A stretch of 8,665 bases of DNA, from NCBI GenBank assembly GCA_903888655.1, contig CAISUR010000560.1, forward strand, positions 1 to 8,665. Direction: 5' to 3'. How positions within the stretch are numbered: the stretch's first letter is position 1; each line of letters starts with the position of its first letter. The stretch is from an uncultured Bacteroidota bacterium (GTDB lineage Bacteria > Bacteroidota > Bacteroidia > Flavobacteriales > Flavobacteriaceae). Of the stretch, positions 1 to 7,092 are shown piece by piece. Below the pieces are notes generated by a model that worked only from the letters and a program-made list of their open reading frames with translations, made no database searches and was not told the DNA's origin. Made by a program: the position numbers and the translations under genes.

Positions 1-938
1 TATATCCAAACAAACAATTACCGAAATTTTTGGAGAAAAATATTTTACCAAAAGATAAAGTTGAAAATTCACTGTTGTTAAAAAAATTACTTCAAAATCA
101 AAATTTTACAATACTAAATCAAGACATCAAAGGCAATTATCATTTTAATGGAAATTTCCATAATGACAATGACTTAAAAGCGGCTTTAGAATTGTTGAAA
201 AAGGATGAGAATTATAAAACTTTAGTAGAAAATGAATCAGTAGCTATTTTACAAATTTTCGAAGAAGTGTTCAATCATAAAGCTTTTACTGGAAGATCTG
301 GAACATTTTATGGCTACGAAGGATTAGGTTCTATTTATTGGCATATGGTTTCTAAATTGCATGTTGCAGTTCAAGAAGTTTGCATAAAAGCTATAAGCGA
401 TAATGAAGATTCCAATACGATTAGCGGATTAATTTCGCATTATCAAGAAATCGGAAAAGGAATTGGTGTTCACAAATCACCATCTGTTTATGGTGCATTT
501 CCGACCGATCCTTATTCACATACACCATTCTACAGAAAAGCACAACAACCCGGAATGACAGGTCAAGTTAAAGAAGATATTTTGACTCGAATTGGGGAAT
601 TAGGAATAAAAGTAAACCAAGGAAAACTTCAATTTCAACCAAGTATATTAAGCGAAAATGAATTTTTGACTCAAAGTCAAGAAGTTTGTTTCATCAATGT
701 TGAAGGTTCAAAAAATAATATCATATTAGAAAAAGATAGTTTGGCATTTACTTATTGTCAAGTTCCAATTATTTACACAAAATCTACAACTAATCAAATG
801 GAACTGTTTTATAAAAATGGAACTAGCGAGATAGTTAACTCTTTAGCATTAGATATAGAAAAAAGTAAAAAGGTGTTTCAACGAACTGGTGAAATAGTCA
901 AAATTAATGTGTCAATCAATGAGGGTTTAGTATCGTAA
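1..938 (+). CDS. C-terminal part of a probable beta-1,3-glucan / laminari-oligosaccharide phosphorylase (GH149-like, GH94-related); 5' end outside window
   Basis: The reading frame is open to the left edge: the first whole codon is at 3-5 and 311 residues are visible before the stop at 936-938. A TTG at 30 is therefore not needed as a start. About 100 residues in, a block reads GRSGTFYGYEGLGSIYWHMV. Further on come GIGVHKSP, VYGAFPTDPYSHTP and QQPGMTGQVKEDILTRIGEL, then a GI.V..GKL.F.P segment. The last part resembles the C-terminal end of GH94-type phosphorylases (TG....L..LGI....L.I.P), and the whole fits the roughly 1,100-residue GH149 family of beta-1,3-glucan phosphorylases. Such enzymes split short beta-1,3-glucans with phosphate, giving glucose-1-phosphate. 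The catalytic region lies mostly outside the window, so function cannot be confirmed here. There is no export evidence because the N-terminus is missing; a cytoplasmic site is expected from the need for phosphate. The stop overlaps the next start by one base (TAATG), suggesting coupled translation. GH161 or another GH94 relative is the main alternative. Confidence 0.6.
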   Translation, partial: YPNKQLPKFLEKNILPKDKVENSLLLKKLLQNQNFTILNQDIKGNYHFNGNFHNDNDLKAALELLKKDENYKTLVENESVAILQIFEEVFNHKAFTGRSGTFYGYEGLGSIYWHMVSKLHVAVQEVCIKAISDNEDSNTISGLISHYQEIGKGIGVHKSPSVYGAFPTDPYSHTPFYRKAQQPGMTGQVKEDILTRIGELGIKVNQGKLQFQPSILSENEFLTQSQEVCFINVEGSKNNIILEKDSLAFTYCQVPIIYTKSTTNQMELFYKNGTSEIVNSLALDIEKSKKVFQRTGEIVKINVSINEGLVS

Positions 939-2191
939 TGAAAAAAAATGGCTACATAGTATTTCTGCTGCTGCTATCTTTTGTTAATAGTAATCTTTTT
1001 GCGCAAAATTCAAAAGAAGTTACGGCCAAAATGATATTAGGGAATCCAAAATATCAAGGCATGTGCTATGGTGGTTATAGAACAAATACTAGAGATGTAG
1101 AACCGACTATTTCTGATGTTAAGGAGGATTTGAAAATTTTAGCAGCTATAAATATTAAAATAATCAGAACCTACAATCTGCATCATGAGGAAATACTAAA
1201 TGTACTCAAAGCCATAACTGAATTAAAAAAAGAGAACCCAAAATTTGAAATGTATGTGATGCTCGGCGCATGGATAGATTGCAAAAATGCTTGGACAGAA
1301 TTTCCTCCAATTCACGAGGAAGAAAGTCAGCGTAATGCAATTGAAATTCAAAAAGCAGTAGAACTAACCAATCAATATCCAGAGATTATTAAGATTATTT
1401 CAGTCGGAAACGAAGCTATGGTGAAATGGGCAACCAGTTATTATGTTACTCCAGCTATAATTTTAAAATGGGTGAATCATTTACAAGAGCTAAAGAAACA
1501 AGAAAAATTACCCAAAAATCTGTGGATAACAAGCTCTGATAATTATCTTTCTTGGGGCGGAGGTGATGCACAATATCATACTGAAGATTTGAATCAATTG
1601 ATTAAAGCGGTCGATTTCATTTCTATGCACACGTATCCAATTCATGACGAACGTTTCTTCCCAGAAATTTGGGGAGTTAAAGAAAACGAAGCAAATCTTT
1701 CCGACAAAATGAAAATTGACGCTGCTATGGTACGAGCCAGAGATTATGCCATTTCACAATATAACAGTGTTGTTAATTATATGAAGTCGATTGGAGTTGA
1801 TAAGCCAGTTCATATGGGTGAAACGGGTTGGACAACAATTGATGATGTGTATTACGGAGAAAAAGGTTCTAAAGCAGCTGACGAATACAAAGCAGCTCAA
1901 TACTATAAATTGATGCGTGAATGGTCAAATAAACAAAAAATCACTTGTTTCTATTTTGAAGTTTTTGATGAAAACTGGAAAGATGGCTCCAATCCAAATG
2001 GGTATGAAAATCATTTTGGATTATTCAACTTGCAAAACCAAGCCAAATTTGCGCTTTGGGATAAAATTGATAAAGGTGTTTTTAAAGGTTTGACTCGAAA
2101 TGGAAAACCAATTACAAAAACCTATGAAGGAAATGAAAAGGCTTTATGGCAAGATGTTAAAGTTCCAAGATTCATTAATAAACAAAATTAG
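938..2191 (+). CDS. exported GH17-type beta-1,3-glucanase
   Basis: This is a 417-residue clan GH-A glycoside hydrolase expected to cut beta-1,3-glucan chains or oligosaccharides. A short KK n-region and a leucine-rich core precede FAQN, giving a signal peptidase I site after about A22. No lipobox or T9SS tail is present, so the periplasm is the likely location. The GH17 core starts near GMCYGGYR (41-48). The predicted acid/base is E159 in SVGNEA, and the predicted nucleophile is E295 in HMGETGW. VDFISMHTYP (225-234) and FEVFDENWK (340-348) are further conserved barrel motifs. After the core there is a tail of about 35 residues of no recognised type. The start is supported by the signal peptide beginning at once and by the TAATG overlap with the phosphorylase stop. 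The protein shares its motif pattern with the cytoplasmic GH17 protein at 6099-7031, so these two look like paralogues in different compartments. Exo or endo action, or transglycosylation, cannot be told from sequence. Confidence 0.85.
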   Translation: MKKNGYIVFLLLLSFVNSNLFAQNSKEVTAKMILGNPKYQGMCYGGYRTNTRDVEPTISDVKEDLKILAAINIKIIRTYNLHHEEILNVLKAITELKKENPKFEMYVMLGAWIDCKNAWTEFPPIHEEESQRNAIEIQKAVELTNQYPEIIKIISVGNEAMVKWATSYYVTPAIILKWVNHLQELKKQEKLPKNLWITSSDNYLSWGGGDAQYHTEDLNQLIKAVDFISMHTYPIHDERFFPEIWGVKENEANLSDKMKIDAAMVRARDYAISQYNSVVNYMKSIGVDKPVHMGETGWTTIDDVYYGEKGSKAADEYKAAQYYKLMREWSNKQKITCFYFEVFDENWKDGSNPNGYENHFGLFNLQNQAKFALWDKIDKGVFKGLTRNGKPITKTYEGNEKALWQDVKVPRFINKQN

Positions 2192-2193
2192 TA

Positions 2194-3702
2194 ATGGGTA
2201 AAATGCATTTTAAAATAAACTTTTTTAAACTTTTGATAATTACTATGGCATTATCATTAAACAGTTGTGTGAGCACTAAAGAAATGAAAGTAGAAGTTTA
2301 TGAAACTTCGGCTAATGGGAATTCATTACTAGAGATAACCGATTTTTCAAAAGATTCTAATCCAATAACAATAACATTAAATCCAGAAGAAAAATTTCAA
2401 ACAATTACCGGTTTTGGTGGCGCTTTCACAGAATCATCGGCATATTTGGTTAATAAATTAAGCGTAGCAAATCGTAAAAAAATAATGGATGCTTATTTTG
2501 GTGTTGATGGAGCCAATTATTCGTTGACTAGAACACATATCAATTCCTGTGATTTTTCTTTAAAACACTATGCTTATGCGATGGTGGATGGTGATAAAAA
2601 TTTAGAGCATTTTTCTATCGAAGAAGATAAAAACAACAATTTAATTCCAATGATTTTGCAAGCCAAAGCAATTTCTAAAGAAGGATTTAAAATCATAGCA
2701 TCGCCTTGGACTTCACCACCATGGATGAAAGACAATAAAAATTGGGTTGGCGGAAAATTATTACCTGAATATTATGATACTTGGGCATTATATTTTTCAA
2801 AATACATTGATGCTTATAAAAAAGAAGGTATTGATATTTGGGGAGTTACTGTAGAAAACGAACCTCACGGAAACGGAAATAATTGGGAAAGTATGCTTTT
2901 TTCTCCTCAAGAAATGACCAATTTTGTTCAAAATCATTTGGGTCCAACATTAGAAGAGAAAGGTAAATCCAACATCAAAATTCTAGGTTACGACCAAAAT
3001 AGAGCGGGAATAAAAGAATGGGTTAATGAAATGTACAAAGACGAAGCTTCATCTAAATATTATTCAGGAACCGCTATTCACTGGTATGAAAGTACTTATG
3101 AGGTTTTTCCAGAAGATTTGCAATACGCACACAATAAAGCACCTAATAAATATCTGATTCAAACCGAAGCATGTGTCGATTCTGAAGTGCCCCATTGGCA
3201 GGACGATGCTTGGTATTGGAAAAAAGAAGCCACCGATTGGGGTTGGGATTGGGCATCCGAAAAAGATAAATATTTACACCCAAAATACGCACCCGTAAAT
3301 CGTTATACAGTTGATATTATTGGTTGTCTTAACAATTGGGTTGACGGTTGGGTTGACTGGAATATGGTTTTAGATACAAAAGGCGGTCCGAATTGGTTTA
3401 AAAATTGGTGTGTAGCTCCAGTTATTGTTAATCCAGAAACCGACGAAATTTATTTCACGCCTTTATTTTATGTGATGTCTCACTTTAGCAAATTTATGCG
3501 ACCAGGTGCCATAAAAATTGGCTGTACAATTGACCATAAAGAATTAGTTGCAACGGCTGTAAAAAATCCTGACAATTCCATTGCAGTTGTAGTTTTTAAT
3601 CCAACGGATAAAATTCAAAATTTAGAAATAAAATTAACAAACCAAACTAAACATATTTCCATTAATGCAAAAGCTTTGCAAACAGTGGTTATTAAACCTT
3701 AA
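2194..3702 (+). CDS. GH30 lipoprotein, probable beta-1,6-glucanase/glucosidase
   Basis: This 502-residue protein has the GH30 layout: a clan GH-A barrel plus a C-terminal beta domain (from about residue 430 to the end, with VVVFNPTDK). The predicted acid/base is E223 in TVENEPHG and the nucleophile is E325 in IQTEACVD. GFGGAFTESSA (73-83) and SPWTSPPWMK (170-179) are typical GH30 blocks. A hydrophobic segment ends in the lipobox LNSC with C25, so the mature protein should be lipid-anchored, probably in the outer membrane. In Flavobacteriia, GH30 enzymes beside GH17 and GH16 genes remove beta-1,6-linked glucose from laminarin, and this is the likely job here. Other GH30 activities, such as glucosylceramidase-like activity, cannot be excluded. 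The start is only 2 bases after the previous stop; the ATG at 2203 would equally preserve the signal peptide, so the exact start is open. Residues 335-405 are very rich in tryptophan (11 residues). Confidence 0.87.
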   Translation: MGKMHFKINFFKLLIITMALSLNSCVSTKEMKVEVYETSANGNSLLEITDFSKDSNPITITLNPEEKFQTITGFGGAFTESSAYLVNKLSVANRKKIMDAYFGVDGANYSLTRTHINSCDFSLKHYAYAMVDGDKNLEHFSIEEDKNNNLIPMILQAKAISKEGFKIIASPWTSPPWMKDNKNWVGGKLLPEYYDTWALYFSKYIDAYKKEGIDIWGVTVENEPHGNGNNWESMLFSPQEMTNFVQNHLGPTLEEKGKSNIKILGYDQNRAGIKEWVNEMYKDEASSKYYSGTAIHWYESTYEVFPEDLQYAHNKAPNKYLIQTEACVDSEVPHWQDDAWYWKKEATDWGWDWASEKDKYLHPKYAPVNRYTVDIIGCLNNWVDGWVDWNMVLDTKGGPNWFKNWCVAPVIVNPETDEIYFTPLFYVMSHFSKFMRPGAIKIGCTIDHKELVATAVKNPDNSIAVVVFNPTDKIQNLEIKLTNQTKHISINAKALQTVVIKP

Positions 3703-3710
3703 TAAAAACT

Positions 3711-5156
3711 ATGGAAGATTTTCAAACAAACAAACCATTTCCAAAATCAACTAGAGATAAAGTGCCATTTGGTCAAAAAGCTGCTTTTGGCGCAGGCCAT
3801 TTAGTAAATAATCTATTTCCCGGAGCTTTGGGTGTTTTTTCATTCTTTTTGCTCACCGCTTTTGGAATGGATCCGCTTTTAGCAGGAATATTAGGAGGAC
3901 TACCTCGAATTTATGATGCTATTATTGATCCAATTATTGGGCATATTTCTGATAATACTGCTTCAAAATGGGGAAGAAGAAGACCTTTCATTTTTATTGG
4001 TGCAATTTTGAGTGGTTTGTTCTTTATTGTTTTATGGCAGTTAGATCCAAAGGATTCACAAATGTATAATTTTTGGTATTTTCTAATTTTTTCTTTAATA
4101 TTTTTAACGGGTAATGCATTATTTGCTACACCTCTTATTGGTTTGGGTTACGAAATGACTTCCGACTATAAAGAAAGAACACGCCTCATGGGTTTTTCTC
4201 AAACTATTGGTCAAATTGCTTGGATGATTGTGCCATGGTTTTGGGTTATTATTGCAGATCCAACTATTTTCAAAACACAAGCCATTGGAGTTCACAAATT
4301 GTCAATTATAGTGGGGGCTATTTGTATAGTTCTTGGTATAATGCCTGCTCTTTTTTGTAAAGAAATGGATCAAACAAATCTTCAAAATAAAGGAAAAGGT
4401 ACTAAAAGTTTATTTAGTGAACTTTTAGGACTTTTTAAAAGTATTGGACAAATTTCTAAAAATAAGTCGTTTATGAAATTATGTGCCGCTACTTTTTTAG
4501 TTTTTAATGGTTTTCAAATGGTGGCTTCTTTTAGCTATTTTATCATAGTTTTTTACTTGTTCAAAGGTAATTTTGGATTAGCAGGAACATGGCCAGCGTG
4601 GTTTTCAACTATTAGTGCCGTTTTCATAGCATTTTTGATTATTCCTATCGTAACAATAATTTCTAATAAATTTGGAAAAAGAAATGCCTTTATTATTTCT
4701 ACGTTTCTATCAATTTTAGGATATGGAATGAAATGGTGGGGATTCAATCCAGAGAATCCTTGGTTAATGTTTATTCCTGTTCCTTTAATTGCTTTTGGAT
4801 TAGGTGGATTGTTTACCTTAATGATGAGTATGACTGCCGATGTTTGTGATCTTGATGAATTAGAAAATGGTTTACCAAGAAAAGAAGGAACTTTTGGAGC
4901 AATCTATTGGTGGATGGTAAAATTAGGTCAAGGACTAGCTTTAGTATTAAGTGGCTGGGTTTTAAAAATTATCGGTTTTGATGCAAGTGTAGCTGTGCAA
5001 AGTAGTGAAACCTTAACCAATTTGAGATTATTCGATATATTTATTCCTGTTATTACAGCAGCTATCGCAATATGGGTGATGTGGGATTACAACTTATCTG
5101 AAGAAAAAGCTAAAGAAATTAAAGAAAAATTAATTGCGAAAAGAGGCGAATTGTAA
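3711..5156 (+). CDS. GPH/MelB-type glycoside:cation symporter (MFS superfamily), probable oligosaccharide importer
   Basis: This 481-residue membrane protein has about twelve hydrophobic segments across its length. The GPH-family signature DAIIDPIIGHISD lies at 69-81, followed by the basic loop SKWGRRRPF (85-93); its two aspartates correspond to the cation/sugar-binding region in MelB-type carriers. A second family block, MTADVCDLDELE then KEGTFGA (374-396), sits in the C-terminal half. The protein should carry sugar across the inner membrane, driven by a proton or sodium gradient. Its place between the envelope-located GH17/GH30 enzymes and the cytoplasmic enzymes suggests short beta-glucans (laminaribiose or gentiobiose-like products) as substrate, but this is inferred from context only. 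It starts 8 bases after the GH30 stop. The central loop around 216-255 is lysine-rich and polar, as expected for the cytoplasmic linker between the two six-helix halves. Confidence 0.88.
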   Translation: MEDFQTNKPFPKSTRDKVPFGQKAAFGAGHLVNNLFPGALGVFSFFLLTAFGMDPLLAGILGGLPRIYDAIIDPIIGHISDNTASKWGRRRPFIFIGAILSGLFFIVLWQLDPKDSQMYNFWYFLIFSLIFLTGNALFATPLIGLGYEMTSDYKERTRLMGFSQTIGQIAWMIVPWFWVIIADPTIFKTQAIGVHKLSIIVGAICIVLGIMPALFCKEMDQTNLQNKGKGTKSLFSELLGLFKSIGQISKNKSFMKLCAATFLVFNGFQMVASFSYFIIVFYLFKGNFGLAGTWPAWFSTISAVFIAFLIIPIVTIISNKFGKRNAFIISTFLSILGYGMKWWGFNPENPWLMFIPVPLIAFGLGGLFTLMMSMTADVCDLDELENGLPRKEGTFGAIYWWMVKLGQGLALVLSGWVLKIIGFDASVAVQSSETLTNLRLFDIFIPVITAAIAIWVMWDYNLSEEKAKEIKEKLIAKRGEL

Positions 5157-5176
5157 AATTTTTAAATTTAGAACTA

Positions 5177-6106
5177 ATGTCTTTCAGAAAAGAACACTTA
5201 CATCCTATATCTAATTTTGATTATTCAAATCAAACGGACTATTCCAACGGTTTTGATTTTGAAACGACATCTCCCGAAGCGTTAAATCTCCTTTTTGGTG
5301 ATGTATTCAAAGAAGGAATGCATGGACTTTGTTTTAGTCTTTATGAAGACGGACAAAAACCTGGTGATATTATTTCTGAAGAGCAAGTTCGTAGACGAAT
5401 GGAAATTATTGCCCCCTACACTAAATGGGTACGATCTTTTTCGTGTACAGAAGGTAACGAATTTATTCCAATCATCGCAAGAGAATACGGAATAAAAACA
5501 TTAGTTGGTGCTTGGTTAGGTGATGATCCAGAAGTTAACAAGCGTGAAATAGAAGGATTAATTAAACTTGCTAAGGAAGGTTTTGTAGATATAGCAGCAG
5601 TAGGAAACGAAGTAATGTATCGTAAAGATTTATCTGAAGATGAACTTTTAGAATTTATAAAAAAAGTTAGAGATGAAATTCCTACTACGATTCCTGTTGG
5701 ATATGTAGATGCTTACTACGAATTTACAATAAAACCAAGAATTACAGAAGCTTGCGATATTATTTTAACCAATTGTTATCCTTATTGGGAAGGAAGTAAT
5801 ATTGATTATTCATTGGCTCACATGAAAAGTATGTATCATCAAGCGAAGAGTGTTGCTAATGGAAAGAAAATAATAATTACAGAAACAGGTTGGCCAAGTC
5901 AAGGCGAAAGTTTTAAAGATTCGCATCCTTCAAGAGAAAATGCTATAAAGTATTTTATCAATTCACAACTTTGGTCACAAGCAGAAAATATTGAAATCTT
6001 CTATTTTTCTTCTTTTGATGAATCATGGAAAGTAGGAGCAGAGGGTGAAGTAGGTGCTTATTGGGGCATTTGGGACAAAAACGAAAAACTGAAATTCAAT
6101 GAATAG
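5177..6106 (+). CDS. cytoplasmic GH17-type glycoside hydrolase / possible transglycosylase (divergent type)
   Basis: This is a 309-residue GH17-like protein with no signal peptide or membrane segment: the N-terminus (MSFRKEHLHP) is polar, so it should act in the cytoplasm. The predicted acid/base is E145 in AVGNEVMYR and the nucleophile is E236 in ITETGWPSQG, the classic GH17 pair. FYFSSFDESWK (275-285) and GAYWGIWDK (293-301) close the barrel. The core begins near MHGLCFSLYEDGQ (48-60). The first 47 residues form an extension rich in Asn, Asp, Tyr and Phe that its operon partners lack. The blocks RRRMEIIAP, RSFSCTEGNE and LVGAWLGDD mark a different GH17 branch from the other two GH17 proteins here. 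It starts 20 bases after the symporter stop and overlaps the next gene by 8 bases. The likely substrate is imported beta-1,3-gluco-oligosaccharide. Hydrolysis versus glucanosyl transfer is unknown; some bacterial GH17 proteins are transferases. Confidence 0.82.
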   Translation: MSFRKEHLHPISNFDYSNQTDYSNGFDFETTSPEALNLLFGDVFKEGMHGLCFSLYEDGQKPGDIISEEQVRRRMEIIAPYTKWVRSFSCTEGNEFIPIIAREYGIKTLVGAWLGDDPEVNKREIEGLIKLAKEGFVDIAAVGNEVMYRKDLSEDELLEFIKKVRDEIPTTIPVGYVDAYYEFTIKPRITEACDIILTNCYPYWEGSNIDYSLAHMKSMYHQAKSVANGKKIIITETGWPSQGESFKDSHPSRENAIKYFINSQLWSQAENIEIFYFSSFDESWKVGAEGEVGAYWGIWDKNEKLKFNE

Positions 6107-7031
6107 CTACGAAGCATTAGGTTTAAAACCCGGAAGAGCTATCTGTTATTCGGGCTTCCGAGAAGGACAATCGCCAGCTGGAATTTATCCGTCTTATGAA
6201 GAAGTTAAAGAAGATTTACTTTTATTACAAGACCAATGGGACTATTTACGACTATATGATTGCGATGCTCATGCGGAAACTGTTTTGGAAGTAATTGAAA
6301 AAGAAAATTTATCTTTTCAAGTAATGTTAGGGGCTTATATCGTAGCCGAAATGAATAATTTTGGTTGCCCATGGGGGGGTGGTGTTTACACCGAAGAACA
6401 ACTTTTTGAAAATAAAATAAAAAATAAAAATCAAATTCAGAAGTTAATACATTTTGCCAATAAATATCCGAATATAATTTGCACAGTATCAGCTGGAAAT
6501 GAAGCTTGTGTTGATTGGACCGATCATTATGTTTCCGTTTCAAGTGTCATTGACTATGTGAAACTAATTAAAGAAAATTGCAAACAACCTGCAACTTTTT
6601 GTGAAAATTATGTTCCATGGTTAAGTAAATTAAAACCTTTGGTTGATGTAGTTGATTTTATTTCGATTCATACTTATCCTGTTTGGGAATATAAAAATAT
6701 TCACGAAGCTTTAGATTATACGAAGGAGAATTATTTTGCAGTGGCAACTATGTATCCCAATATTCCTGTGATAATTACAGAAGCAGGATGGGCAACAAAT
6801 TCAAACGGTCGTGGTATCGAACCTCATAATGTAAGCGAAGAAAACCAAGAAATTTATTGTAATGATTTATTAAATTGGACGAATGAAGACGGAATTTTAT
6901 GTTTTTTATTTGAAGCTTTTGACGAATCTTGGAAAGGCTCACCTGAACCTCTGGAACCAGAAAAACATTGGGGAATTTATAAAATTGATCGATCTCCAAA
7001 ATTAGTAATGCAACAAAAATACAGTATATAA
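6099..7031 (+). CDS. second cytoplasmic GH17-type glycoside hydrolase
   Basis: This 310-residue protein starts inside the end of the preceding GH17 gene (8-base overlap), which points to translational coupling. It has no signal peptide. The barrel begins almost at once (AICYSGFREGQ, 14-24). The predicted acid/base is E135 in SAGNEA and the nucleophile is E228 in ITEAGW, where the usual ETGW is EAGW. VDFISIHTYP (185-194) and FEAFDESWK (271-279) match the exported GH17 at 938-2191 block for block, so it looks like an intracellular relative of that enzyme, shorter at both ends. A beta-1,3-glucan oligosaccharide substrate is inferred from context. The coding sequence contains a run of seven G at 6373-6379 (residues PWGGG), unusual in such A+T-rich DNA. 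The reading frame is intact through it. Confidence 0.82.
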   Translation: MNSYEALGLKPGRAICYSGFREGQSPAGIYPSYEEVKEDLLLLQDQWDYLRLYDCDAHAETVLEVIEKENLSFQVMLGAYIVAEMNNFGCPWGGGVYTEEQLFENKIKNKNQIQKLIHFANKYPNIICTVSAGNEACVDWTDHYVSVSSVIDYVKLIKENCKQPATFCENYVPWLSKLKPLVDVVDFISIHTYPVWEYKNIHEALDYTKENYFAVATMYPNIPVIITEAGWATNSNGRGIEPHNVSEENQEIYCNDLLNWTNEDGILCFLFEAFDESWKGSPEPLEPEKHWGIYKIDRSPKLVMQQKYSI

Positions 7032-7048
7032 ATTAATTCAATAATAGT

Positions 7049-7074
7049 TTACTTGTAATTAAAATGTCAAGTAA
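7049..7074. repeat. inverted repeat in the gap before the GH16 gene
   Basis: TTACTTG (7049-7055) and CAAGTAA (7068-7074) are perfect reverse complements, separated by 12 bases. The repeat lies in the 61-base gap between the second cytoplasmic GH17 and the GH16 gene. It could be an operator, or a weak hairpin attenuating read-through from the upstream operon. The stem is short and A+T-rich and is followed by mixed A/T sequence rather than a clean T-run, so a strong intrinsic terminator is unlikely. A 7-base match can also occur by chance in A+T-rich DNA. Confidence 0.3.
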
Positions 7075-7079
7075 TTTTA
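7053..7079 (+). promoter_or_regulatory. possible Bacteroidota-type promoter for the GH16 gene
   Basis: TTG at 7053-7055 is followed after 16 bases by TAATTTTA (7072-7079), which matches seven of eight positions of the Bacteroidota -7 element TAnnTTTG. The spacing is slightly short, and the A+T-rich context makes chance matches common. If real, it would give the GH16 gene a start separate from the upstream operon, with the inverted repeat overlapping both promoter elements. Confidence 0.2.
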
Positions 7080-7092
7080 AAAATTTTAAATC

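Noticed and set aside
30..32. TTG as the start of the first gene
   Set aside because: The same frame stays open upstream to the left edge, and the conserved blocks fit only the C-terminal part of a much larger protein, so this is an internal Leu codon.
4553..4747. Minus-strand ORF of 64 codons inside the symporter gene
   Set aside because: It lies fully within a well-supported membrane protein gene on the plus strand and has no recognisable features.
5295..5495. Plus-strand ORF of 66 codons in another frame of the first cytoplasmic GH17 gene
   Set aside because: It is an out-of-frame shadow of a conserved coding region.
6205..6543. Minus-strand ORF of 112 codons inside the second cytoplasmic GH17 gene
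   Set aside because: It overlaps the region that encodes the GH17 acid/base motif, and its translation has a low-complexity, shadow-like composition.
6775..6999. Minus-strand ORF of 74 codons
   Set aside because: It is antisense to the conserved GH17 nucleophile and C-terminal motifs; no independent support.
7049..7092. Strong rho-independent terminator after the second cytoplasmic GH17 gene
   Set aside because: The stem is only 7 A+T-rich pairs with a 12-base loop, and the following sequence mixes A and T runs rather than showing a clear U-tract.
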